Shown: positions 43,055-52,500 of the stretch, piece after piece
Position numbering within the stretch: position 1 is the first letter of the stretch
Layout: every line of letters starts with the position of its first letter
NCBI RefSeq assembly: GCF_024400215.1
Contig: NZ_CP053748.1
Coordinates: forward strand, 5,084,001-5,148,000
Source of the DNA: Massilia sp. erpn
GTDB taxonomy: Bacteria; Pseudomonadota; Gammaproteobacteria; Burkholderiales; Burkholderiaceae_D
Direction of reading: 5' to 3'
Length of the DNA: 64,000 nucleotides
The notes under the pieces: model-generated
The model's input: only the letters and a program-made list of their open reading frames with translations
What the model was told of the DNA's origin: nothing
Database searches by the model: none
Program-made: the position numbers and the translations under genes

Positions 43055-44467
43055 CTACAGCAGGTCGCCGACCAGGCGGCCCAGAACGCGCAGCGCATTC
43101 TCGACCTCGGCCGACCAGGGATAGCTGTAATTAAGCCGGATGTAATGGCCGTAGCCGCCGCTGGCGGAGAACATATGGCCGGGGCCGACCGTGATCCTGC
43201 GCTCCAGCGCCCGCGCGTACAGCTTCATCGCATCGACGCCTGGCGGCAGCTCAACCCACAGCACATAGCCCCCCTGCGGCTCGGATACGCGCGTGCCGGC
43301 CGGGAAGAAGCGCAGCACGGCGGCCGCCATCATGCGCGCGCGCTGCGCATAACCCTTGCGCACCTGGCGCAAATGGCGGTCGTAGCCGTCGCGCTGGAGA
43401 TAGTCGGCAATCGCCAGCTGCGGCAAAGACGGCGTGGTCAGCGTGTTGAGGAACTTGAGCTTTTCCACCTGTGCCGTATAGCGGCCCGGCAATGCCCAGC
43501 CGATGCGGTAATTCGCTGTCAGGCTCTTGGAAAAGGACGAGCAATGCAGCACCAGTCCCTTGCTGTCGTAAGCCTTGAGCGAGCTGGGATGGCTATCGCC
43601 GTAATACAGCTCGTTGTAGACCGCGTTCTCGATCACCGGAATATCGTGCTCGGACAGCAGTGCCACCAGCTCGCGCTTGCGCTGGTCGGGCATCAGAAAG
43701 CCCAGCGGATTCTGAAAATTTGGCATCACCATGCAGGCCGCCACGCGCTGTTGGCCGAGGATGACGCGCAGCGCCTCGATGCTGATGCCCTCGCGCGCAT
43801 CGGTCGGCACCTCCAGCGCGCGCATGCCCATGCGTTCGATGGCGTGCAGCATGGCGTAAAAAGTGGGCGATTCGACGGCGATGACATCGCCCGGCCGCGC
43901 CACGGCCTGCAGGCAGAGATTGATCGCTTCCGTTGCCCCTACCGTCACGATGATTTCGGACGGATCGACGGCCATGCCGTTTTCCATATGGCGGCGCGCG
44001 ATCTGGCGGATCAGCTCTGGATTTCCCGGCGGCAGATCGTCCATCACGCTCCAGTTCTGGCTGCGGCGGGCGATGGCGTTGGCGTACTGGCTGATGCGCG
44101 TCCAGGGAAAAGGCGCCGGATCGGGATAGGGCGAACCCAGTGCCACCGCGCCCTCGCTACGGATACTGCGCAGCGTGGACAGCACCAGGCGGCTCACGTC
44201 CACTTCCGACGACAGCACCAGCGCGGGCGCTTGCGCGGCCGGACGCGCCGTTGCATCCGGCCTGCTGCGCACGAAAAATCCCGATTGCGGGTGGCTTTCG
44301 ATGACGCCCCGGCTCTCAAGCAGGGAATAGGCGCGCAGCACCGTGCTGACGCTGAGGTTGCGATGCTGGCTGGTCTGGCGCACCGACGGCAACTTCTCGC
44401 CTTCCAGCAGCACGCCGCGTTCGACCTGGCTTTCCACTTCGGCGGCAAGTGTTTCATACAGTTTCAT
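43055..44467 (-). CDS. MocR-type transcriptional regulator (GntR wHTH + aminotransferase fold)
   Basis: A 470-residue protein with an N-terminal GntR winged helix (about residues 1-70, including LPSVRQ, LSVSTVLRAY, LLESRGVIESHPQSGFFV) fused to a fold-type I aminotransferase domain. The PLP lysine is in SSFSKSL (about residue 307); VENAVYNELYYG and GYVLWVELP are typical of the family. MocR proteins bind PLP or amino-acid derivatives and regulate divergent genes. The FdhF-like gene starts 137 bases away on the other strand, making it a possible target. ATG 44467 fits the family N-terminus; a TATACT sequence at 44475-44480 would give an almost leaderless mRNA if used. Confidence 0.92.
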   Translation of the reverse strand: MKLYETLAAEVESQVERGVLLEGEKLPSVRQTSQHRNLSVSTVLRAYSLLESRGVIESHPQSGFFVRSRPDATARPAAQAPALVLSSEVDVSRLVLSTLRSIRSEGAVALGSPYPDPAPFPWTRISQYANAIARRSQNWSVMDDLPPGNPELIRQIARRHMENGMAVDPSEIIVTVGATEAINLCLQAVARPGDVIAVESPTFYAMLHAIERMGMRALEVPTDAREGISIEALRVILGQQRVAACMVMPNFQNPLGFLMPDQRKRELVALLSEHDIPVIENAVYNELYYGDSHPSSLKAYDSKGLVLHCSSFSKSLTANYRIGWALPGRYTAQVEKLKFLNTLTTPSLPQLAIADYLQRDGYDRHLRQVRKGYAQRARMMAAAVLRFFPAGTRVSEPQGGYVLWVELPPGVDAMKLYARALERRITVGPGHMFSASGGYGHYIRLNYSYPWSAEVENALRVLGRLVGDLL

Positions 44468-44604
44468 GCAATTCAGTATAGCGCAGCCCATATACCGCCA
44501 GCGGGCCCGCCCGACTGTACTCCTGCACTGTGTCCCTTTCTGTGCACGCCGCACGCTCCTGCCAGGACCGACACTGGCGGCATCCACCGAAAAGGACTCA
44601 AAAC
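44468..44604. promoter_or_regulatory. Divergent promoter region, MocR-type regulator / molybdopterin oxidoreductase
   Basis: A 137-bp divergent intergenic region. It contains the palindrome GCGGGCCCGC (44501-44510) and the partially repeated CTGTACTCCTGCACTGTG, either of which could be a regulator site. AAAGGAC before the rightward ATG serves as ribosome-binding site. Confidence 0.45.
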
Positions 44605-46923
44605 ATGAGCAAAAAAGACAATACCGGCCATATCGCGCCCTACCCCAACCCGGCGGGCGGCTGGGGCGCGCTGAAGCATGTGGCGCTCCAGCTCTACCGC
44701 GAACGGGTCGGCGCGGGCAAGCTGGGCACCCTGCTGTCGCAGAACCAGCCCAATGGCTTCGACTGTCCCGGATGCGCCTGGCCTGACCGCGCCCACACCT
44801 CCACCTTCGAATTCTGCGAAAACGGCGTGAAAGCCGTGGCGGCGGAAGCGACCGGCAAACGCGCGCGGCCGGAGCTGTTCTCCCGCCACACCGTGGCGCA
44901 GTTGATGGAACAGAGCGACTACGAGCTGGAACAGCATGGCCGCCTGACCGATCCCCTGGTCTACGACAGCGCCAGCGACACATACCAGCCCATTGCCTGG
45001 GACGATGCCTTCGCCTTGATCGCCCGCCATCTGAATCAGCTGGACGATCCCGACCAGGCGGCCTTCTATACCTCGGGCCGGGCCAGCAACGAAGCGGCCT
45101 TCCTCTACCAGCTTTTCGTGCGCATGTACGGCACCAACAACTTCCCCGACTGCTCGAATATGTGTCACGAAGCGACCAGCCGCGGCCTGCCGCATACGGT
45201 GGGCGTCGGCAAAGGCACGGTCACGCTGGACGATTTCGAACTGGCCGATACAATCCTGATCTTCGGCCAGAATCCCGCCACCAACCATCCGCGCATGATG
45301 GGCGAGCTGCGCGAATGCGCCCGGCGCGGCGCCGCCATCGTGTCCATCAATCCCTTGAAGGAAAGAGGACTGCAACGCTTCCAGGACCCGCAAAGCCCAG
45401 GCGAAATGCTGCTCAATTCCAGCACCCATATCAGCTCCATGTTCGTGCAGCCGCGCCTGGGCGGCGACTTCGCCCTGATCAAGGCCCTCGCCAAGCGCAT
45501 GGTGGAACTCGACGACGAAGCCCTGAATACCGGGCGGCCCAGGGTGCTGGATACGGACTTCATCGCTGCCCACACCATCGGCTTCCATGATTTCGCGCGC
45601 GATCTGCGCGGTGAAAGCTGGCATGTGCTGCTGGAGGAATCCGGCGTGGAACGCGAACAGATCGAACGCCTGATCCATACCTATATCAACAGCGAACGCG
45701 TCATCGCCTGCTGGGGCATGGGTCTGACCCAGCACAAGAATTCCGTGGCGACCATCCAGATGCTTTCCAATCTGATGATGATGCGCGGGCATATCGGCCG
45801 TCCCGGCGCGGGACTGTGCCCGGTGCGCGGCCACTCCAATGTGCAGGGCGACCGCACGGTAGGCATCGAGGAACAGCCTACGGCAGCCTTCCTCGACCGC
45901 CTGCAGGCGGTATTCGGTTTCGAACCGCCGCGCCATCACGGCTACGATGTGGTTTCCAGCATTCGAGCCATGATCGAGGGCCGGCTGAAAGTCTTCATTG
46001 GCCTGGGCGGCAACTTCGCCAGCGCTACGCCGGATACGGAACTGACCTGGCAGGGCTTGCGCCAATGCGAACTGACGGTCCATGTGGCCACCAAGCTGAA
46101 TCGCAGCCATCTGGTGCATGGCCGCGCGGCCCTGATCCTGCCGACCCTGGGCCGCACCGAAATCGACCTGCAGGGCGGCACGGCGCAGGGGGTAACGGTG
46201 GAGGACTCGATGAGCATGGTGCATATCTCCTATGGCATCAACCAGCCCGCCTCGCCCAAGCTGCTGTCCGAAATCGCCATCGTGGCGCGCATGGCCGAGG
46301 CTACGCTGGGCAGCGTCAAGGTTGACTGGCTGGCGCGCGCCGGCAATTACGCCCTGATCCGCGACGATATCGAGAAGGTCTTCGACGACTTTTACGACTA
46401 TAACGAACGCGTTTCCCGCCCGGGCGGCTTCCACCTGCGGGTCGCCTCGCGCGAACGCGAATGGATCACGCCTAGCGGCAAGGCACAATTCCTGGTCAAC
46501 GCAGTGGACCGCGACACGCCCATCCACCGCGCCCGCGCCATCCACAGCAAACGCCTGCTGACGATGATGACCACGCGCTCGCACGACCAGTACAACACCA
46601 CCATCTACGGCCTGGACGACCGCTATCGGGGCGTGTTCGGCCTGCGCCGCGTGGTCTTCATCAACCGGCTGGATATGGAAATGCTGGGATTCAAGCCCGG
46701 CGATCATGTAGATGTCAGCAGCGTCTGGGACGATGGCGTGGAGCGCCGTGCCAGGCGCTTCCTGCTGGTCGAATACGATATCCCGCGCGGCTGCGTCGGT
46801 GCCTACTACCCAGAGACCAATCCCCTCGTGCCTTTGACCAGCGTGGCCGTCGGCGCGGGCACCCCAACCTCAAAATCCATTCCGGTGCTGCTGCACCTGG
46901 TCCAGGACGGAGGCCAGGCATGA
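44605..46923 (+). CDS. FdhF/YdeP-like molybdopterin oxidoreductase
   Basis: A 772-residue protein of the FdhF/YdeP family: formate-dehydrogenase-like molybdopterin enzymes with an N-terminal CPGCAWPD (C-G-C-A-W type) motif instead of a full [4Fe-4S] Cys set. Other features: YTSGRASNEAAFLYQLFVR, a cofactor-binding CHEATSRGL (Cys in the position used by formate dehydrogenases for metal ligation is followed by His), GHSNVQGDRTVGI, and the C-terminal SVWDDG beta-barrel part. The electron acceptor and substrate are unknown; YdeP relatives are linked to acid resistance in enterics. It overlaps the next gene by ATGA, and fdhD lies just beyond, consistent with sulfuration of its Mo cofactor. Confidence 0.9.
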   Translation: MSKKDNTGHIAPYPNPAGGWGALKHVALQLYRERVGAGKLGTLLSQNQPNGFDCPGCAWPDRAHTSTFEFCENGVKAVAAEATGKRARPELFSRHTVAQLMEQSDYELEQHGRLTDPLVYDSASDTYQPIAWDDAFALIARHLNQLDDPDQAAFYTSGRASNEAAFLYQLFVRMYGTNNFPDCSNMCHEATSRGLPHTVGVGKGTVTLDDFELADTILIFGQNPATNHPRMMGELRECARRGAAIVSINPLKERGLQRFQDPQSPGEMLLNSSTHISSMFVQPRLGGDFALIKALAKRMVELDDEALNTGRPRVLDTDFIAAHTIGFHDFARDLRGESWHVLLEESGVEREQIERLIHTYINSERVIACWGMGLTQHKNSVATIQMLSNLMMMRGHIGRPGAGLCPVRGHSNVQGDRTVGIEEQPTAAFLDRLQAVFGFEPPRHHGYDVVSSIRAMIEGRLKVFIGLGGNFASATPDTELTWQGLRQCELTVHVATKLNRSHLVHGRAALILPTLGRTEIDLQGGTAQGVTVEDSMSMVHISYGINQPASPKLLSEIAIVARMAEATLGSVKVDWLARAGNYALIRDDIEKVFDDFYDYNERVSRPGGFHLRVASREREWITPSGKAQFLVNAVDRDTPIHRARAIHSKRLLTMMTTRSHDQYNTTIYGLDDRYRGVFGLRRVVFINRLDMEMLGFKPGDHVDVSSVWDDGVERRARRFLLVEYDIPRGCVGAYYPETNPLVPLTSVAVGAGTPTSKSIPVLLHLVQDGGQA

Positions 46924-47822
46924 TCATCCGCCCGCAAAGCAACTGGTTGCGCATGCTGCTGGTCTGGCATGGTTCGGTGCTGCCGGCCATTCTGCCGCAG
47001 CTGCTACTGATCCTGGCCATCAGCCTGGCCGCCGTGTTCGGGCATGGACGCATCTTCGGCGAGCGCGTGCCACTCGATACGGCGCCCTTTCCCCTGCTCG
47101 GCGTCAGCCTGGCCATCTTCCTCGCCTTCCGCAACAATGCCAGCTACCAGCGCTACCTGGAAGCGCGCCAGCTGTGGGGCCATGTGCTGATCGCTTCGCG
47201 CAGCCTGACCTCGCAGGCGCTGACCTACCTGCCCGCGCGGCGCGTCGGTCGCCGCGAACTGGCGTCCCGCGTGATCGCCTTTGTCCACCTGCTGCGCCAC
47301 CAGTTGCGCGGCAGCCCGCCCGATGCGGATCTGGCGCGCCTGCTGCCACCCGCCCTCGCCGCCGAACTGCGCCAGCGCGCCTACCGTCCCGTTGCCGTGC
47401 TCAATGGCTTGCGCCGCCTGATGCGCCAGACAGCACCAGACAGCCAGACCCTGTGGATGCTCGATGGCCAGATCAACAGCCTGGCCGACGCCGTCGGCGG
47501 CTGCGAAAGGCTGGCCAGCACGCCCATTCCCTATCCTTACGGCGTGCTGCTGCACCGGACCATCTATGCTTACTGCTTCCTTTTGCCGTTTGGCCTGGTG
47601 CATGCGATTGGCGCGGCCACGCCGCTGATCTCGGTCTTCGTGGCCTACACCCTGTTCGCACTGGAAGCCATTGCCCAGGAAATCGCCGATCCCTTCGGCA
47701 GCGCGCCGAACAGCCTGGCGCTGGAGGCGATCTGCCGCACGATAGAACGTTCGGTACTGGAACTATGCGATCTGCCCATGCCGGACGAGGCATCGGCGGA
47801 CAAAAATTTCAGGATGGATTGA
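46920..47822 (+). CDS. Bestrophin-family membrane channel
   Basis: A 300-residue bestrophin/YneE-type protein. The N-terminus RPQSNWLRMLLVWHGSVLP, followed by a first membrane helix, FRNNASYQRYLEARQLWG, and a C-terminal pair of helices with DPFGSAPNSLALEAICRTIE are characteristic. Bacterial bestrophins form pentameric ion channels. It is translationally coupled (ATGA) to the molybdopterin oxidoreductase gene, so the two are co-expressed; the functional link is unknown. Confidence 0.9.
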   Translation: MIIRPQSNWLRMLLVWHGSVLPAILPQLLLILAISLAAVFGHGRIFGERVPLDTAPFPLLGVSLAIFLAFRNNASYQRYLEARQLWGHVLIASRSLTSQALTYLPARRVGRRELASRVIAFVHLLRHQLRGSPPDADLARLLPPALAAELRQRAYRPVAVLNGLRRLMRQTAPDSQTLWMLDGQINSLADAVGGCERLASTPIPYPYGVLLHRTIYAYCFLLPFGLVHAIGAATPLISVFVAYTLFALEAIAQEIADPFGSAPNSLALEAICRTIERSVLELCDLPMPDEASADKNFRMD

Positions 47823-47826
47823 GTAA

Positions 47827-47845
47827 TGCCCGCTTCAAGCGGGCA
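47827..47845. terminator. Bidirectional hairpin between bestrophin and fdhD genes
   Basis: Inverted repeat TGCCCGCTT-C-AAGCGGGCA immediately after the bestrophin stop, between two converging genes. Short T-rich ends flank it. Probably a shared terminator. Confidence 0.55.
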
Positions 47846-47853
47846 TTTGGCAT

Positions 47854-48657
47854 TCAGGCGTATTCGACAAAGCCGTCGGCGCGGCAGAAGCTGACCAGTT
47901 TCAGCCTGGCCTGGCGCGCAATATCGATGGCCAGCGAGGTGGGAGCGGAGATCGTGGCCAGCATGGGAATCTGCATGCGGGCCGCCTTGCGCGCCAGTTC
48001 ATAACTCGCGCGGCTGGACAGGTAGACAAAGCCTTGGCGCAGATCCAGTCCGCGCATGGCCAGGTGGCCGACCAGCTTGTCCATCGCATTGTGCCTGCCT
48101 ACATCCTCGAACACGCAGAGCACCGCGCCATCCAGGCCGCACCAGGCAGCGGCATGCACACCGCCGGTTTGACGCATCAAGACCTGATGCCGGCCCAGTT
48201 CACGCGCGGCGCGCTCGATGGCCGGCGCCAGCGGATCGGGCAAGGCGCTGGCAGGCATGGGCGCCGGATCGAGATCGAGCAGTGCCAGGCTATCGATACC
48301 GCACACGCCGCAACCCGTGCGCCCGGCCAGCGATCGGCGGTGCCCCTTGAGCCGCATGAAGGCTGACTGCGCAATACGCAGCTGCACCTCGGCCGCGCCA
48401 GGCAGCTGGTGCAGCTCCACATCGTAGATTTCCGAACGGGCGCCGACAATGCCCTCGGTCAAGGCAAAGCCGACGGCAAACGCCTCCAGATCGCGCGGCG
48501 TGGCCATCATCACCGCATGGGAAATACCATTGAAGACCAGGGCGACCGGTACTTCCTCGGCCACCGTGTCCATCGCATCGCTGGCAGCACCGCCGCGATG
48601 GCGCACAATGGGGCGCCGCTGGCAACCGCTGCGCTCCGGCTGGAGAACTGCTTCCAT
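47854..48657 (-). CDS. fdhD: FdhD, formate dehydrogenase sulfurtransferase
   Basis: A 267-residue FdhD protein. It moves sulfur from a cysteine desulfurase to the molybdenum cofactor of FdhF-type enzymes. The conserved C-x-x-C is present in GRTGCGVCGIDS (about residues 115-121), and the EEVPVALVFNG start, FALTEGIV, and FEDVGRHNAMDKLVG blocks match the family. GAGGTGAG before ATG supports the start. Converging orientation next to the FdhF-like gene indicates its likely client. Confidence 0.95.
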   Translation of the reverse strand: MEAVLQPERSGCQRRPIVRHRGGAASDAMDTVAEEVPVALVFNGISHAVMMATPRDLEAFAVGFALTEGIVGARSEIYDVELHQLPGAAEVQLRIAQSAFMRLKGHRRSLAGRTGCGVCGIDSLALLDLDPAPMPASALPDPLAPAIERAARELGRHQVLMRQTGGVHAAAWCGLDGAVLCVFEDVGRHNAMDKLVGHLAMRGLDLRQGFVYLSSRASYELARKAARMQIPMLATISAPTSLAIDIARQARLKLVSFCRADGFVEYA

Positions 48658-48838
48658 TTCTCACCTCATTCTTGCTGTTCCAGCCTGAATGATAAAAATG
48701 AATGCGCAGCATCTGGGCGCACAGTTTTCAGACCGGCGCAGCAGCACAGTTCAAGCCACGAACCATGCGCCGGCAACACAATGCAGCTTCGCCGCCGTCA
48801 GGACCGCAAATGGCGCAAGGCATAGCGCGCCACACCTT

Positions 48839-49582
48839 CTACGCCATACCTGTACTGCGCAGCACCAGCAGCACCGCAAGATGACCGGGGTAATAGGCGT
48901 AGAAGAAGTAACGGGCACGCGGCAGGCGCAATGACAGCAAGGGACTGGCCACAAGCGGCACCATCGCCGCCATCGCCCAGTGGTTGCCGTTGATCGCATA
49001 CAGGCTGGCGCATCCCGCCAGCCAGGCCAGCAAGGATGGCCAACCCGGGTGGCGGCAGAAATACCAGGCGCCAAGAAAACAGGCCAGACCAAACCACCAG
49101 AATTCCAGCAATGGTCCGCAAAAAACAAAGAGCGCCAGCGCCAGGGCTGGACGCCATTTACCGCCCGACGAGATCAGCCACACAATAACGGTGCCAATGC
49201 ATAGGGTGAACATGATATTCAACGGCCACCAGCCGTTTTCCTGGCGCACCAGGCCGAAGCATAAAGGTGCGGCGCAGATGCCGGCGGCCGCCAGCCGCCA
49301 GACGACGCGGTGCGGCAATCCGAGCACGATCGCCTGCGGCTGCGCCAGGCGGTAAGCCAGGATAAAGGCGAATATGGGCATTGCCACCCGGCCGATGGCG
49401 TACAGCACCGGCCAGTGACCCTGCCAAAGATAGGTATTCACATGGTCCAGCGTCATCGCCATCAGCGCCAGCCATTTCAGCGCTTCCAGCGTGCCGTCGG
49501 CGATATGCAGGCTGCGCGCCGGCCGGCCAGCCATCCGCTGGCCAGCTTGTACCGCGCCCGACCAGCCGTCAGGCCTGTACAT
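48839..49582 (-). CDS. traX: TraX-family membrane protein at end of virB operon
   Basis: A 247-residue polytopic protein with about seven to eight hydrophobic helices and TraX hallmarks: LKWLALMAMTLDHVN near the start and FYAYYPGHLAVLL near the end. TraX acetylates the F-pilin N-terminus in F-like plasmids, and the wider family belongs to membrane acyltransferases. ATG 49582 lies inside the last codons of the coupling-protein gene with GGAG eight bases upstream, so it is translationally coupled. In this operon the virB2 pilin is the natural candidate substrate (inference). Confidence 0.85.
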   Translation of the reverse strand: MYRPDGWSGAVQAGQRMAGRPARSLHIADGTLEALKWLALMAMTLDHVNTYLWQGHWPVLYAIGRVAMPIFAFILAYRLAQPQAIVLGLPHRVVWRLAAAGICAAPLCFGLVRQENGWWPLNIMFTLCIGTVIVWLISSGGKWRPALALALFVFCGPLLEFWWFGLACFLGAWYFCRHPGWPSLLAWLAGCASLYAINGNHWAMAAMVPLVASPLLSLRLPRARYFFYAYYPGHLAVLLVLRSTGMA

Positions 49583-52500
49583 CGGCCAACTCCGTTTCCT
49601 CGCCCGGCACCGTGGTCGCCGCAAGCTCACCCGGCACGTTCAGCTGCAGCGCCGCCAGCGCATCGTCCGTCTTATCGCCCAGGTAATACAGCGATACGGC
49701 ATCGGACTCCAGCAGCCGGAAGCCAAGCCTGCCCAACATGCTTTTGGCGCGCTTATTATCCGGTTCGATAAGCGCAAAGACCTCCGTGATATCTGCCGTG
49801 GCGCGTACCATGCGCAGCAAAGCACGGCCGGCGGTTCCGCTGTAGCGGCGGCCACGGAACGGCTCCGCCACCCGCACATGCAGATGCGCACCGTTGGCAA
49901 TACCGGCTAACGCAGCCACACCCACCAGTCCCCAACGCACGTGCATCATCGCACAGGCGATATCGTTTTCACCCTGGGAGTCCAGGACACAGCCCGCATC
50001 CGCCAGCGCTTCGGCATGCTGCGGTCCCACAGGCTCCAGCCATAACTGCCCTGCCTGCGCCATGCTGCGCTTGTACCATGGCAGGGCATCCTGTTCAAGC
50101 ACGCGCTGCTCCAGCACGCTCAGCCTGTCGCGCGCCGACGGATGTTCCGGCTCCCGCTCCAGCAGGCCGCGCAACGCGCGCATGGCATCTTCGCTGCGGC
50201 CGCAACGCTCCGCTATGCGCGCCTGCATATCCTGGGCCTTGGCTGCATAGTCATCGCTCCCCGCTAAGCCAGCGGTGGCTTCACGCGCCAAGCCCAGGTT
50301 CCCGCATATGAGCGCCAGCTGCGCCAGGCCAAGCAGGAAAGCTGGTGACTCCGGCTGCGGCAGGTACATTTCCCATACCCGTTCCAGCGCCTCGCGCCAC
50401 TGCGCCGGTTGCGGCGCTGGCAGTTTCCAGTCCGCGTCCAGCAGGACGGGCAGCATGCGCTCCAGGCACAGCGGATCGTACTGGCTGCGCCGCAGCCTGG
50501 CCAGCGTGCCTGAACCGTTGTCCTGATCAGCGCCTTGGGACACATTGCTCCGCCCCTGCGCATGCGCGCCTGCCAGCATGGAACGCAGTTCCGGCAGGAG
50601 GGCATCGCCATTCACCAAGCCACCATTCAGGGCCAGCAGCAGGCTGGCGGTATCGTCCGTTCCAACGTCCTGCCACACCGCCCCACCCGAGGCGCGCAAG
50701 TGCCAGGCCAGCGCATGATAGTTGGCAGGCAGGGCCGATGCGTCCCCGTGCGCAAAGGCGCCAAGACGGATCGCGCGCTCGTCGTCCACCGCAATGTCGG
50801 AGGCCAGCAGCATGAAGTTGCCGCCGCCCAGGGTGCGCAGCGCTTCCAGGCTGGCAACGGCAGCGGCGGGGAATGCCACCTCGGTTCCCGGCATGCGCTC
50901 CCGGTACATGGCGGCCAGCGCATCCAGCGGTGCTGGGAAATCATCATCCTCGGCAGGCGCATAGCAAGGCTGCGCCAGTGCCGCCGCCCAGTCATGCGCC
51001 ACCACCACCACCAATTGGCCGGGGAATATGGCGCTCGATGAGCTGAGCAACTCGCCACGCGACACCACATAGAATTCTTCATCGTCCATCAGCTTGGCGA
51101 GAGAGACATCTGACTTCAGCATTTCCTCCTGTTCGGCGCTGGCCGCGCAGGCAATGTACTGGAAGCGCTGCAGATCGGAGCTCCCTTCATTGATGCGCCG
51201 CTGCAGGCAGGCGAACAGCTGCCAGCAGAACTGGCCGCGTGCTGGTGCCAGGTCCAGGATCACGATGCCGCCATCGGACATTGCCTGGTCCGCAAGCACC
51301 GCTGCCCGCCAGTACAGCAGCGCGGCATCGGCATAGGTATTGGCTACGCAGGCACCGGGCGGCGGCAGGATTATCCTGGGAGGCGCCACCTTCGCCTGCT
51401 CCGGCGCCGCCTCGGCCTTGGAAGCTGCGGCCGGCGCAGCAGGTGTGGCGGCGGGCTTGGCGTAGTGATCGGTGCCGGCCAGCGACTTCTCGTAAGCCGC
51501 CCAGTCGCCGCGTGGACGCGCCACCGGCACCGGCACCTTGCGCTTCTCGCCGCCGATCGATACGGTCTGCATCGGCACCGCCTCGAAGCGCTCCTTGAAG
51601 TAGGGATCGTTGAAATAGCGGACTTTGTCGGCCTTGATGACGGGGATGCCGGACCGCACCACCAGCTGCGCGTCCTTGCTCATGCTGAGCAGCTCCTGCG
51701 GCAGCATCACGGCACGCGACTGGTAGGAAGCGGTCTTGCTGTCGTTGCCCTCGCCCTTTACACCGAACATGCTGCCCTTGGAATGCTGGGTGCTGTAGGA
51801 ATTGACGGTATCGTTACCGATCATCTTGGAATACTCTTCGGCCTCGCTGATCTGGGATGGCGTGAAGTAGATGACGGCACCCATATTGCTGACGATATTG
51901 TGCGCATCTTCCTTGCCATAGACCGAATCGAGCTGGGTCTTGTCCTGGATGATGATGGCCAGCCGCATATTGTAGCCGGCCATATAGCCGACACCCTTGG
52001 CGATGATGGCCACCTTGCCCATCGCCGTGAACTCGTCGAGCAGCAGCAGGCACTGGTATTTCAGGTCGGGATTCTGTTCCGGCAGTTCCTTGACGTTCTC
52101 GTTGATGAGCTGCGAGAAGAACATATTCACGATAAAGCCCGCCTGCAGCACCTCGCCGGCCGGAATATTCAGGTAAATCGACATCTTCTTCTTGCGCACA
52201 TCGCGCAGGTCGAAATCGTCGGCCGACGTGGCCTTGTCGATGACGGGGTTGGCGAACGGCGTGAGCGCCGCCGTGAAGGTGGCGACGATGCCCTTGAGCG
52301 CCGTCTCGCCCGCGCCGATGAAGCGGTTCAGGGCATCGCGGCAGGATACCGACAGCGGCTTGTCGCTGGCGGCGCGTGCTGCCAGCACCTTGCCCAGATA
52401 GGTTTCGATCGGCTCGCCCTTGCCCGAGGCCTGGCGCAGCATCTCGCCGATGGTGGTCGGCAGTTCCGGCGTCTCCAGCACCAACAGGCCCAGGCCGACG

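Noticed and set aside
44473..46707. 744-codon minus-strand open frame opposite the molybdopterin oxidoreductase
   Set aside because: No recognisable domain, and the plus-strand frame has clear family motifs and a ribosome-binding site.
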